Assembly (NCBI RefSeq): GCF_031450805.1
Contig: NZ_JARTVY010000002.1
Span: 620,001-684,000 of the forward strand
DNA length: 64,000 nucleotides
DNA from: Caballeronia sp031450805
Lineage (GTDB): Bacteria; Pseudomonadota; Gammaproteobacteria; Burkholderiales; Burkholderiaceae
Reading direction: 5' to 3'
Position 1 is the first letter of the stretch, and the number at the start of each line of letters is the position of its first letter. Shown one piece after another: positions 37,240 to 46,356 of the stretch. The translations under genes were made by a program, and so were the position numbers. The notes under the pieces were generated by a model, which saw nothing but the letters and a program-made list of their open reading frames with translations, had not been told where the DNA came from and did not search any database.

Positions 37240-39252
37240 ATGACCGCCACGCCTCGTCACCCGTTCCCGTCGTCAACGCGCCTCGTGGAACGCGGAAAGA
37301 TCGTCTCCGCGCGCGAGGCGGTGCGGTTGATTCGCTCGGGGGATACCATCGCGACGAGCGGCTTCGTCGGTGTGGGCTTCGCGGAGGAGGTGGCCATTGC
37401 GCTTGAAGCACGCTTTCTCGAGAGCAATGAGCAAGCCCCTTCCGAAGCGCAAGAGCCGATCGAGGACCTGACGATTGTTTATGCTGCAGGTCAGGGCGAT
37501 GGCCGCACCAAAGGTCTGAACCATTTCGCGCATGAAGGGCTGGTCAAGCGAGTCATCGGCGGACATTGGGGACTGGTTCCCGGCTTGCAAAAGCTCGCCA
37601 TAGAGAATCGCATCGAGGCATATAACCTGCCTCAAGGCGTGATTTCCCAACTCTTTCGCGACATTGCCGCGCATCGGCCCGGACAACTTTCAAGCGTGGG
37701 ACTCGGCACGTTCGTCGATCCGCGCAATGGCGGCGGCAAGCTGAATGCGCGCACGACCGAGGACATCGTGCGCCTCATGCAAATCGACGGCGTCGAATAC
37801 CTGTACTACAAGGCATTCCCAATCGATGTCGCGATCGTGAGAGGCACGACTGCCGATCTCAACGGCAATATCACAATGGAGAAAGAGGCGCTTACGCTCG
37901 AAGCGCTTTCCATTGCGATGGCCGCGCGCAATTCGGGCGGCATCGTGATCGCGCAAGCGGAGCGGCTTGCCGAATCCAACACGCTCAATTCGAGGCAAGT
38001 GAAGATTCCCGGCGTAATGGTCGATTGCGTCGTCGTCGCACGGCCGGAGAATCATTGGCAAACGTTCGGCGAGCAATACAGCGCCGCGTTCTCCAGCGAA
38101 CTGCGTGTCGCCGCGAGTTCCGTGCAACCCATGCCGCTCAATGAGCGCAAGGTGATCGCGCGCCGCGCCGCATTCGAGTTGATGGCCAATAGCGTCGTGA
38201 ATCTCGGCATCGGCATGCCGGAAGGCATTGCAAGCGTCGCGAACGAGGAGCAGGTCATCGACCTGTTCACGATGACGACCGAGCCTGGCGTGATCGGCGG
38301 CATTCCCGCGGGCGGACTCAATTTCGGTGCCGCCACGAATACGCAGGCCATCATCGATCAGCCCTATCAGTTCGATTTCTATGATGGCGGCGGCCTCGAC
38401 ATTGCTTTCCTGGGTCTTGCGCAAGCCGATCGAGAAGGCAATCTGAATGTCAGTAAGTTCGGGCCCAAGCTCGCGGGTGCTGGCGGTTTCATCAACATCA
38501 GTCAGTCGGCCAAGAAAGTGGTGTTCGTTGGCACGTTCAACGCAGGCAAGCTCGACATAGCAATCGACGCCGGCAAGCTGCATATTCGCCGCGAAGGCGA
38601 TTCCCGCAAGTTCGTCGATGCGGTCGAGCATCGTACCTTCAGTGGCCGTCACGCGGTGGAGCGCGGCCAGACGGTGCTTTATGTCACCGAACGCTGTGTG
38701 TTCGAGCTGACCGAAGAAGGGCTCGCGTTGACCGAAGTCGCGCCGGGGATCGATATCGAGCGCGATATCGTCGCGCAAATGGGCTTCAGGCCCGTGATGA
38801 AGTCGGCGCCGCGCCTGATGAATGACTGCATTTTTCGCGACACGCCGATGGGCCTGCGCGAGACGCTTCTAGGGCTGGGCTTGTCCGAACGCTTCAGCTA
38901 TGACGCAGAGAAGAATCTTTTCTTCATCAACTTCGAAGGGCATGAAGTGGCCAGTCTGAAGGACGTCGAAGACATACGCCGCGAAGTGGAAAAGCAGCTC
39001 GCGGGCGTAACGACGAAGCCGCACGTCATCGTCAACTACGACAACTTCTCCATCCGTCCCGAGATGCTCGATGCGTATTCGGAGATGGTCACGGGACTCG
39101 TCAGCGGCCTTTACGACGGCGTCACGCGCTATACCACGAGCAGTTTCCTGCGAATGAAGCTCGGCGATGCGCTCAAACAGCGGGGCGTCGCGCCGTATAT
39201 CTATGAGAGCGCGCAAGAAGCGCGCGAGCACGGTACACGACGCGGTTCCTGA
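37240..39252 (+). CDS. Acyl-CoA:carboxylate CoA-transferase (YdiF/Pct type)
   Basis: The 670-residue protein has two CoA-transferase halves. The N-terminal half is KIVSAREAVRLIRSGDTIATSGFVGVGFAEE with a glycine-rich oxyanion segment. The C-terminal half contains VNLGIGMPEGIASVANEE and the catalytic Glu motif TTEPGVIGGIPAGGLNFG. At 670 residues it is longer than the usual 520, because of extra C-terminal sequence (from about 520). It moves CoA between short carboxylic acids. It follows the transporter genes by 73 bp in the same direction, so the imported substrate may be activated here. Confidence 0.82.
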   Translation: MTATPRHPFPSSTRLVERGKIVSAREAVRLIRSGDTIATSGFVGVGFAEEVAIALEARFLESNEQAPSEAQEPIEDLTIVYAAGQGDGRTKGLNHFAHEGLVKRVIGGHWGLVPGLQKLAIENRIEAYNLPQGVISQLFRDIAAHRPGQLSSVGLGTFVDPRNGGGKLNARTTEDIVRLMQIDGVEYLYYKAFPIDVAIVRGTTADLNGNITMEKEALTLEALSIAMAARNSGGIVIAQAERLAESNTLNSRQVKIPGVMVDCVVVARPENHWQTFGEQYSAAFSSELRVAASSVQPMPLNERKVIARRAAFELMANSVVNLGIGMPEGIASVANEEQVIDLFTMTTEPGVIGGIPAGGLNFGAATNTQAIIDQPYQFDFYDGGGLDIAFLGLAQADREGNLNVSKFGPKLAGAGGFINISQSAKKVVFVGTFNAGKLDIAIDAGKLHIRREGDSRKFVDAVEHRTFSGRHAVERGQTVLYVTERCVFELTEEGLALTEVAPGIDIERDIVAQMGFRPVMKSAPRLMNDCIFRDTPMGLRETLLGLGLSERFSYDAEKNLFFINFEGHEVASLKDVEDIRREVEKQLAGVTTKPHVIVNYDNFSIRPEMLDAYSEMVTGLVSGLYDGVTRYTTSSFLRMKLGDALKQRGVAPYIYESAQEAREHGTRRGS

Positions 39253-39260
39253 AGCTGTCG

Positions 39261-40781
39261 TCAATTCCTGGCAGTGTGCGCGGGCGGCGTTTGTTCCGCG
39301 CGGCGCAGCCTGCTATGGCGGATGCCGTAGACGAAGTAAATGACGATGCCAATGCCCATCCAGACGATGAGACGTATCCACGTATCGGCGGGCAGTCCCG
39401 TCATCAGGAAGACCGATGAAATTGCGCCTAGCGGAGCAACGATGAAAACCGCGGGCGTCTTGAACGCGCGCTTGAGCTCCGGTTGCGTGATGCGCAAGAC
39501 CAGCACGCCGATACACACGACTGCAAATGCGAACAGCGTGCCGATGCTCACGAGTTCGCCGACGAGACCGATCGGCAGCAAGCCGGCGAGAACCATCACG
39601 ATGAGTCCGGTCACGATCGTCGTGATGTACGGGGTGTGGAAACGCGGATGAATCTTTGAAGCAAAGGGCGGGAGCAAGCCGTCTCTTGCCATCGAATAGA
39701 AGATGCGTGGCTGGCTAAGCAACAGGACGAGAATGACCGACGTCAGGCCGAAAATCGCCCCGAGCTTGACGATGGGCGACAGCCAGCGCATGCCGATCGC
39801 ATCGACGCCGACCGCAATGGGGTCCGCCACGTTGAGCTTGTCATAGGACACGATGCCTGTCAGCACGTACGAGACGAGCACATACAGGATGGTGCAGACG
39901 GTAAGCGAGCCGAGCAGCCCGATAGGCATGTCGCGTCTTGGATTGCGCGTTTCCTGCGCCACGCACGAGACCGAATCGAAACCGATATACGCGAAGAAGA
40001 CCACCGCTGCGCCGCGCAAGACGCCGCTCATGCCGAACACGCCGGACTCGCCGGTATTCGGCGGGATGAAAGCGCCGGTCGGGTTGTTCGGCGTCACCCA
40101 ATGACTCGTATCGACATACGCGATGCCCGCCGCGATGAACGCAAGCACGATCAGCACCTTGATGACGACGATAATGCTATTGACGCGCGCCGATTCGCGA
40201 ATGCCGATGACAAGCAAAAGCGTGATGAGCCCGACGATCACCATGGCAGGAACGTTCAGGATCGCGCCAGCATGGCTCCATCCCTTGCCCGGCTCGTAAG
40301 CGAAGGGCGCCTGAGAGAGTTGCGCGGGTATATCGATATGCAAGGAATGCAGAAAGCTCACGACATAGCCTGACCACCCGATCGCGACCGTCGTTGCGCC
40401 AACGGCATATTCGAGTATGAGATCCCAGCCGATGAGCCACGCTATCAACTCGCCCATCGTCGCATACGCATAGGTGTATGCGCTGCCCGAGACGGGCACC
40501 GTCGACGCCATTTCCGCGTAGCAGAGCCCGGCGAGCGCGCATACGATTGCGCCGAGGACGAATGAAATGCTGATTGCTGGGCCCGCATTCGTCGCGGCCG
40601 CGTGACCCGTCAGCACGAAAATGCCCGCGCCGATGATGCAGCCGATGCCGAGCAACACGACATCGAGCGACGACAGCGAACGTTTCAATGCATGGCCGCC
40701 ATGCGTTTCCTGAAGCATCTCATCGGTTTCTGCCGCCTCGCTTTGCAGCGCAGCAACGGCTTTCTTTCGCATGACGGTCAC
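39261..40781 (-). CDS. APC-family amino acid permease (YfnA/CAT-like)
   Basis: The 506-residue protein has twelve or more hydrophobic segments and APC motifs: LDVVLLGIGCIIGAGIFVLTG, CYAEMASTVPVSGSAYTYAY, FFAYIGFDSVSCVAQETRNP and PRIFYSMARDGLLPP. It imports amino acids with protons. The GTG at 40781 is chosen because AGGAGG sits five bases upstream; the ATG at 40772 is too far. It converges with the CoA-transferase gene 9 bp away. Confidence 0.9.
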   Translation of the reverse strand: MTVMRKKAVAALQSEAAETDEMLQETHGGHALKRSLSSLDVVLLGIGCIIGAGIFVLTGHAAATNAGPAISISFVLGAIVCALAGLCYAEMASTVPVSGSAYTYAYATMGELIAWLIGWDLILEYAVGATTVAIGWSGYVVSFLHSLHIDIPAQLSQAPFAYEPGKGWSHAGAILNVPAMVIVGLITLLLVIGIRESARVNSIIVVIKVLIVLAFIAAGIAYVDTSHWVTPNNPTGAFIPPNTGESGVFGMSGVLRGAAVVFFAYIGFDSVSCVAQETRNPRRDMPIGLLGSLTVCTILYVLVSYVLTGIVSYDKLNVADPIAVGVDAIGMRWLSPIVKLGAIFGLTSVILVLLLSQPRIFYSMARDGLLPPFASKIHPRFHTPYITTIVTGLIVMVLAGLLPIGLVGELVSIGTLFAFAVVCIGVLVLRITQPELKRAFKTPAVFIVAPLGAISSVFLMTGLPADTWIRLIVWMGIGIVIYFVYGIRHSRLRRAEQTPPAHTARN

Positions 40782-40974
40782 AATCGCCTCCTGTGGGACA
40801 GCCAGCCGGCCGTCGAGATGAATGCTGTTCCGTGATAGCAGATTTCCCTAAGGAATACGAGCTTGCCAGAGGCGTCTGCCGTGAACGCCCGTTCGCCTTA
40901 GCATTTCTTATGCCCCTGACCCTGTCGTCAGCGCGGGAATTCGCGCGCCGGTCCGCCGCGCCTGCGCGCGGCAC

Positions 40975-40980
40975 TATAAT
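40975..40980 (+). promoter_or_regulatory. -10 box upstream of the peroxiredoxin gene
   Basis: A perfect TATAAT lies about 90 bp upstream of the ATG at 41069. The -35 region is poor (TCCGCC at 17-bp spacing), so an activator is likely required if this is the true promoter. Confidence 0.4.
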
Positions 40981-41068
40981 CGGCTTGTCTGTTGCGCTCT
41001 CACATCCGGAATCCGTTTCGCATCGGCGCGAAACGCTCTCCGACTACTCTTTAACGTGGAGATCAAAT

Positions 41069-41725
41069 ATGTCCATCCGTATTGGTGACGAAGCCCCCGA
41101 TTTCACCGCAGAGACCACGCAAGGCCAGATTCGTTTTCATGAATGGATTGGCGACCAGTGGGCGATTCTTTTCTCGCACCCGAAGGACTTCACGCCCGTC
41201 TGCACCACGGAACTCGGCTATATGGCCAAGCTCAAGCCGGAGTTCGACAAGCGCAATACGAAGATCATCGGGCTGTCCATCGATCCCGTGGATAACCATT
41301 CCAAATGGGCAAAGGACATCGAGGAAACGCAGGGCGCAGCCGTGAACTATCCGATGATCGGCGATGCGGACCTGAACGTGGCCAAGCTCTACGACATGAT
41401 CCATCCCAACGCGAGCGGCGGCGGCCCGCGAACGGCGGTCGACAATGCGACCATTCGTGCGGTGTTTATCGTTGGACCGGACAAGAAGATCAAGGCGACG
41501 TTCACTTACCCGATGAGCGCGGGCCGCAACTTCGACGAGGTGCTCCGCTTGCTGGATGCGCTGCAACTTAACGCGAAACATACGGTTGCGACGCCGGTGA
41601 ACTGGAAACCGGGTGAGGACGTGATCATTCCGACGTCGGTCTCGGACGAAGACGCAAAGAAGAAATACCCGGAAGGCTTCAGGACGCTGAAGCCTTATCT
41701 GCGCACGGTGGCGCAGCCCAAGTGA
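41069..41725 (+). CDS. 1-Cys peroxiredoxin (Prx6 type)
   Basis: The ATG at 41069 gives 218 residues with the peroxidatic Cys in SHPKDFTPVCTTELGYMAKL and the long Prx6 C-terminus (FPATVATPVNWKPGEDVIIP-like). There is no resolving Cys. It reduces hydrogen peroxide and organic peroxides in the cytoplasm. An upstream in-frame extension passes through the promoter region and is not coding. Confidence 0.92.
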   Translation: MSIRIGDEAPDFTAETTQGQIRFHEWIGDQWAILFSHPKDFTPVCTTELGYMAKLKPEFDKRNTKIIGLSIDPVDNHSKWAKDIEETQGAAVNYPMIGDADLNVAKLYDMIHPNASGGGPRTAVDNATIRAVFIVGPDKKIKATFTYPMSAGRNFDEVLRLLDALQLNAKHTVATPVNWKPGEDVIIPTSVSDEDAKKKYPEGFRTLKPYLRTVAQPK

Positions 41726-41741
41726 TCTCGTTGTGTTGCTG

Positions 41742-41776
41742 AAAACGCGCTGTCCTTCTCGGGACGGCGCGTTTTT
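41742..41776. terminator. Bidirectional intrinsic terminator
   Basis: An imperfect stem AAAACGCGC-T-GTCC / GGAC-G-GCGCGTTTTT serves the peroxiredoxin gene rightward (five T residues) and the ferritin-like gene leftward (four T residues on the minus strand). Confidence 0.75.
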
Positions 41777-42249
41777 CATACATGCCCGGTCCGTCTTTCG
41801 GGCGACGTCTCGACTTCGCCGGGACGGCGCAGCATCTTGTCGACCTCGCCGGCATGCAACTCTTCGGTATGAATCATTTGCCGGGCGTATTCCTCTAGCG
41901 CCACCGACCGATCTTCCACGAGCTTCAGCAACTGGCGATAAAGGTCTAGCGCAACATTCTCCGCCTGCAGCGATTCGCGCAGAATCGTCGCGATATCGAA
42001 TGTGTGATTGTCGAGAAGCGGGCCGATTTCGAGCGACGGATAAGCGCCTAGCGTCGTGATCCATTCGCCGGCCAGATGCGCGTGCGTCAGCGATTCGTCC
42101 GCCTGTGCGCGCAGCCACGCTACGATCGGAATGCGGCCGAAGCCGAACACCAGAAACGAATAGTGCGTATAGCGCACGACGCCAGCGAGTTCGGATTCCA
42201 GAATCCGGTTCAAGACGCCAACGACCTCTTCCTTGTCGAGCTCCGCCAT
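41776..42249 (-). CDS. Bacterioferritin-like diiron protein
   Basis: The ATG at 42249 (GGAGG five bases upstream) gives 157 residues of a four-helix ferritin-like fold: VVGVLNRILESELAGVVRYTHYSF, ADESLTHAHLAGEWI, LQAENVALDLYRQLL, YARQMIHTEELHAGEVDKML. The Glu and ExxH ligands of the diiron site are present. It resembles the bacterioferritin-like DUF892/Dps-neighbour group rather than haem-binding Bfr. It likely stores or oxidises iron, next to a peroxide-detoxifying gene. Confidence 0.8.
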   Translation of the reverse strand: MAELDKEEVVGVLNRILESELAGVVRYTHYSFLVFGFGRIPIVAWLRAQADESLTHAHLAGEWITTLGAYPSLEIGPLLDNHTFDIATILRESLQAENVALDLYRQLLKLVEDRSVALEEYARQMIHTEELHAGEVDKMLRRPGEVETSPERRTGHV

Positions 42250-42342
42250 CGTTGCCTCCGTCATTGCGTTGCAAAGCGCGTTACGGCCAGTGAGGGCACT
42301 CGATCATTGTAGTCATTGATTGCCGTCGGCGTGCTGACGCAC

Positions 42343-43050
42343 TCAAACCGGTTCTTCGACCCACATCGACGCTCGCCCGAGCACTTGGGACATCGCGAGA
42401 CGAGCGCCGCCGCCGTCTGCCGTATCGATTGCACGCACGACACGGCCGTAGTCGCTCAATTGCGATTCGGAGACGCGTGCAAGCGCATGCGGCTGCACGC
42501 GCAAGGACGCTTTCATTGCCCTCAGGCCCACGCGCACGACGCTTCCCATTTGCCGCAACACTTCGTCGCCGCTTGCATCGATAATGGTCGTCAGCAATGC
42601 ATCCTCTGCCTGCGACTGCAAGTCCTCGGACGGCGAGGCATGCACGAGCCGCTGAAAAGCTGCATTGATTCCGATGCGTTGATGCCGGTTCGCGCGCGTG
42701 GCGGCCAGGGCAGCGGCGGGGGGATCGACCAGTGAGCGGAAGTGGATGAGCCGGCGCATGCAGTCGGGGTCGGGCACGGCGCGCAGGCGCCACTCCGCGA
42801 CTTCGGCATCGATGATGAGCCACTCGTTCGCCGGCCTGATGCGGGTGCCGGTCTTCGGACGTACGTCGAGCATGCGTCGCGAGATGAGCACGCTCAGCGC
42901 TTCCCGCATGATGGTCCGCGAGACGCCATGCTTCTTCGAAAGAATTACTTGTGGCGGCAGGACATTGTCTTTGTATTCTCCGTTGACGATGCTCGCGACA
43001 AGCTGATTGACCACGCGCTTGACGAGCGATGCTTCATATCCATGGTTCAT
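42343..43050 (-). CDS. GntR-family regulator, FadR/FCD subgroup
   Basis: The ATG at 43050 gives 235 residues: an N-terminal winged helix (LPPQVILSKKHGVSRTIMREALSVLISRRML, then RPKTGTRIRP) and an all-helical FCD domain (HFRSLVDPPAAALAATRA, FQRLVHASPSEDLQ, SDYGRVVRAIDTADGGGARLAM). FCD regulators usually sense carboxylic acids or sugar acids. Its position 440 bp from the divergent ketopantoate-reductase-like gene makes that gene a possible target. The Shine-Dalgarno sequence is weak. Confidence 0.85.
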   Translation of the reverse strand: MNHGYEASLVKRVVNQLVASIVNGEYKDNVLPPQVILSKKHGVSRTIMREALSVLISRRMLDVRPKTGTRIRPANEWLIIDAEVAEWRLRAVPDPDCMRRLIHFRSLVDPPAAALAATRANRHQRIGINAAFQRLVHASPSEDLQSQAEDALLTTIIDASGDEVLRQMGSVVRVGLRAMKASLRVQPHALARVSESQLSDYGRVVRAIDTADGGGARLAMSQVLGRASMWVEEPV

Positions 43051-43490
43051 ATTTTTGTTCTCGTGAAAACGCCCACGCTTCGGCTGCGCGATGCCCTTTG
43101 AGAGGCCGCTGCCGCATTTTTTGCTCGTGCTGATGTGACGCCTCGGTGCGCCGTGAGTCGGTCTCCCGTGTGCCGCGGTCGCGGTTCCAATCCTCATTGC
43201 GGATTGCGGACCGGCGCAGCACATACCCCATAGCGGTCGGCCATTGTTTGAAACCACCCGTCGATCCGCTGAAGCAAGCGTATCGTCCCGCGCTACGGTT
43301 TAACAATATGGTTCACCGCGAATTCGACTGACTATGGTGCGTCCGCCCACAAAGCAATGGCATCGTTCCAGTGCGCAAGCGTTTGCGCTTTGAGGCCGCT
43401 CAACAATTAGTGGACAGCGCTTTATGCTATTTTCTTGTCGCAAGCATCATCGATGCGGCGATGCGGTCGTGGAGCTACGAGGAAAAGGAT
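43051..43490. other. Divergent intergenic region, no gene recognised
   Basis: The 440 bp between the GntR regulator and the ketopantoate-reductase-like gene must hold both promoters. I see no convincing FadR-type TNGTNNNACNA palindrome and no coding frame on either strand. Confidence 0.5.
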
Positions 43491-44390
43491 ATGAAATTCG
43501 CAGTAATGGGCGCGGGCGCCGTGGGCTGCTATTACGGCGGCATGCTCGCGCGTGCCGGTCACGAGGTCGTATTGATCGCACGGCCGCAACACGTCGAAGC
43601 GATTCAGCGGAACGGGCTCCGTCTGGACACCAGGTCTTTCGATGAACACGTGTGTGTTTCAGCAAGCACCGAGGCGAGCGCGGCTGACGGCGCGGAGGTC
43701 GTGCTCTTCTGCGTCAAGTCGACGGATACCGACAGCGCTGCAATTGCGCTCGAGCCGTATCTGAGCGAACGCACGCTCGTCGTGTCGATGCAAAACGGCG
43801 TAGAAAACGCGGAACGCTTGCGTGAACTGCTGCCGCAGGAAGTCGCGGCGGCCGTCGTCTATGTCGCGGCCGAAATGGCAGGGCTGGGGCATATTCGCCA
43901 TCATGGCCGTGGCGAACTGGTAATCGAGCCATCGACCGTAAGCGAGGAGCTTGCACGTACGCTGTCCGCTGCATCGGTGCCCACTCAAATCTCGGACAAC
44001 GTGCGCGGTGCGCTCTGGGCCAAGCTCGTACTCAATTGCGCTTACAACGCGCTGTCGGCAATTGCGCAGACGCCCTACGGACGCCTCGTGCAAGGTGAGG
44101 GCGTCACGCGGGCCATGCGCGATGTGGTCGACGAATGCCTTGCCGTCGCTAAAGCGGATAACGTCGCCATACCCGGCGACGTCGGCGCATCGGTGCGCGG
44201 TATCGCAGAGACAATGCCCAATCAATTTTCCTCGACTGCCCAGGACATGGCGCGCGGCAAACGCAGCGAAATCGATCATCTGAATGGATTGATCGTGCGG
44301 CGTGGCGAGGCATTAGGCGTGCCGACGCCCGCGAATCGCATGCTGCACGTGCTGGTCAAGCTGCTCGAGGGCGAGCGCAGCAAGGACTAG
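43491..44390 (+). CDS. Ketopantoate reductase-like oxidoreductase (ApbA/PanE family)
   Basis: The ATG at 43491 (AGGAAAAGGAT upstream) gives 299 residues. The Rossmann start MKFAVMGAGAVGCYYGGMLA, VLFCVKSTDT, the catalytic-Lys segment ALWAKLVLNCAYNALSA, and SSTAQDMARGKRSEIDHLNG mark the PanE family. It reduces 2-oxo acids with NADPH; ketopantoate for pantothenate synthesis is the classical substrate, but paralogues with other substrates are common in Burkholderiales. Confidence 0.85.
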   Translation: MKFAVMGAGAVGCYYGGMLARAGHEVVLIARPQHVEAIQRNGLRLDTRSFDEHVCVSASTEASAADGAEVVLFCVKSTDTDSAAIALEPYLSERTLVVSMQNGVENAERLRELLPQEVAAAVVYVAAEMAGLGHIRHHGRGELVIEPSTVSEELARTLSAASVPTQISDNVRGALWAKLVLNCAYNALSAIAQTPYGRLVQGEGVTRAMRDVVDECLAVAKADNVAIPGDVGASVRGIAETMPNQFSSTAQDMARGKRSEIDHLNGLIVRRGEALGVPTPANRMLHVLVKLLEGERSKD

Positions 44391-44466
44391 CGCGGGCACA
44401 GGCTATGCTCAATGTTTGGGGCAAGCACATAGCGAATTGTGCTGCCTTACAAACCGGAGGTTCGCC

Positions 44467-44796
44467 ATGAAGTCATTCGTTAAAGCTGTGGCCGCTGCTG
44501 CCGTCCTGGTCGCGCCGGCGCTTTGCTTCGCCCAGGACAATTCTTCGATGACGCGCAGCCAGGTCCAGCAGGATCTGCGGCAAGTGGAAGCTGCGGGTTA
44601 TAACCCCGGGCAGTCGGACCGCACCACGTATCCGAGCGATGTACAGGCCGCTGAGCGCCGCGTCTCTCAGCAGGACGGCGCCATGTCGGGTAATCAGAGC
44701 GAATACGGTGGCGCGAATAGCGGAAGGTCGGCAGCCGGGATGCGCGCGTTGCGGCCGATGAATTCAAACAATCAGTCCGTCTATTTCGGTCATTGA
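44467..44796 (+). CDS. DUF4148 exported protein
   Basis: The ATG at 44467 (GGAGG upstream) gives 109 residues: a signal peptide (AAAAVLVAPALCFAQ), then SMTRSQVQQDLRQVEAAGYNPGQSDRTTYPSDVQAAERRV, which is the DUF4148 motif. This small periplasmic family is abundant and specific to Burkholderiales; its function is unknown. Confidence 0.88.
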   Translation: MKSFVKAVAAAAVLVAPALCFAQDNSSMTRSQVQQDLRQVEAAGYNPGQSDRTTYPSDVQAAERRVSQQDGAMSGNQSEYGGANSGRSAAGMRALRPMNSNNQSVYFGH

Positions 44797-45534
44797 GGGC
44801 TCTCGAGTTTTTGCGGTGATCAGTAGGTTCCAAAAAAGAGGCCCGGCACGTATGCCGGGCCCAAATGGGATGATCATAGCCCCGCGTCCCCGACGCCGTT
44901 GCGTGCGCCGGCGACGTTGCCCGGTGTGATCATCCGCGTGGAAACTTAATAATTGAAACAACCGCCTAAGATGTTTTAGTCCTTGCCGCTTAAACCAGCC
45001 TTAAGCGATGCACCGCCCGCATTGGTGCGATTCCAATCCCCCGCCGTTTCAATCAGAAGGCTTCGGCGAGTGACCTTCGCGAGTTAACGTTGTCTCGTCA
45101 GGGCAGTCACCGAATTTGCCCGGGCAAGACAGATATCGCCTGCCAGCAATAAATTCCGCTTAAACAAATGCATCAAAGCAGGGCGAAGAAAAGACAGCAA
45201 ACATTTCTTGGTTTGATGCTGCATGTTTGCTAGCATGTACACAGAGAGTCGCGCGCAAACGATTCCCCGCCTCGGCAGAAGTCAGCAACTCATGCCCTTC
45301 CGACCGAACGCCTCTCTCAAGAAAGAATGCTTCTAGAAATGCAATGCACCAACGTGCGTTGCGATACGACACGTCCACCGAATACGTCGCACGGAATCTA
45401 TCAGCGGCGACGCACGGTCGGACCGCAATTAATCCTGGCTTATTGCAGGTGCCATCCACATACAGTGACGTCATTCGAATTGAATGACGCGAGGAAGCTT
45501 TGTGCTTGTCATCCGGAGACTTTGCGGAGGAAAC
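44797..45534. other. 738-bp gap with no protein gene recognised
   Basis: Beyond the terminator and inverted repeat at 44835-44935, the region is comparatively AT-rich and has no frame with coding character. A minus-strand open frame at 45160-45621 has poor composition and overlaps the next gene antisense. Nothing else is identified. Confidence 0.5.
44836..44940 (-). ncRNA. Candidate minus-strand small RNA ending at a strong terminator
   Basis: A strong leftward terminator (44835-44860: stem GCCCGGCA/TGCCGGGC, then TCTTTTTT on the minus strand) has no minus-strand gene upstream of it. Just before it lies a 9-bp inverted repeat GGATGATCA (44868-44876) / TGATCATCC (44927-44935) enclosing GC-rich sequence. 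This is consistent with a structured RNA of roughly 100 nt. The promoter is not obvious, so this is tentative. Confidence 0.3.
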
Positions 45535-45936
45535 GTGGAAACGGAACTGAGCCAACGGCTTGCTAAAGCATTGCGGCGCTGCGCGTCTCATCGGCAATTG
45601 CTGACGTATCAGCGTTTTCATTCATTATGTGACAAGGGGGTGCCACTGGTACAACGTTATGCTGCACTGGAGTCTGCCGTGCAAGCGCTAGGCGACTTGC
45701 GCGACATAGATTATGGGGTACTTCTTGCGTTAGATAGCGGACTGCCCGGCACAGAGTTTTTCCAGCGTTATCTTCGCTATCGTCATAGCGAATACATCCA
45801 GACGATGGGCGATCCAAAATATCAACGGCAGACACTCGCCCGCAAGAAGGCCCTCGTGGCGAGCGAGCGTGCTCGCGTCTACGCGCACGCCCGCGCAGCC
45901 GACGAAGAGCCTGCAAAGTCCGTCATCGCTGCGTGA
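45535..45936 (+). CDS. Hypothetical helical protein
   Basis: A GTG at 45535 with GCGGAGGAAAC just upstream gives 133 residues. The product is soluble and mostly helical (LSQRLAKALRRCASHRQLLTY, RYAALESAVQALGDLRDIDYG, ARKKALVASERARVYAHAR). I do not recognise a family. It ends at a clear terminator. Confidence 0.6.
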   Translation: METELSQRLAKALRRCASHRQLLTYQRFHSLCDKGVPLVQRYAALESAVQALGDLRDIDYGVLLALDSGLPGTEFFQRYLRYRHSEYIQTMGDPKYQRQTLARKKALVASERARVYAHARAADEEPAKSVIAA

Positions 45937-45945
45937 CGGGCATAA

Positions 45946-45972
45946 GGGCCTCGGCCGACTGCCGAGGCCTTC
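45946..45972. terminator. Intrinsic terminator after the hypothetical gene
   Basis: AAGGCCTCGGC-like stem (GGCCTCGGC / GCCGAGGCC, loop CGACT) with flanking A and T residues, starting about 10 bp after the stop at 45936. Only short T-runs follow, so efficiency is uncertain. Confidence 0.6.
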
Positions 45973-46356
45973 CTTCGAATTGTCGTTTCCGGCACTCATC
46001 TCGCTTTCCATCCATCTGCGACCAATTCACTCATGCGTTGAAGCGCTGCGCGTTGGCGAGCGTACATACGCTCATGCAAGCGCACGCATTTTGATTTGCA
46101 TTGCACGAATCAGTCTATGCAAGCTGGCTTTCGAGCAGCAAATCAATGGTCGCTTAGGCAGAAATGTTGGAAAGGCGACTTAGCGAAGCCGTCCTGATTT
46201 CTACAATTGCACGGAATGGCCCGCCCGTCGCGTTTATTTCGAGGGCAGGTCAGGCGTCGCACATGCATTCAAGCATGCGTGATTGCGCGCAAAGTCAAGG
46301 CACAGGGAGCGGGGGCATCCCTTACTTTGTACGCCGCCAGAGACGAGGACATAACA
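45973..46356. other. 384-bp gap upstream of the hydrolase gene, nothing recognised
   Basis: No coding frame with family similarity and no clear hairpin or promoter is seen. In-frame extension of the hydrolase to 46207 is open but has no family-like sequence. Confidence 0.4.

Noticed and set aside
45160..45621. Minus-strand open frame of 153 codons in the 44.8-45.5 kb gap
   Set aside because: It has irregular composition, no ribosome binding site or domain, and overlaps the plus-strand hypothetical gene antisense.
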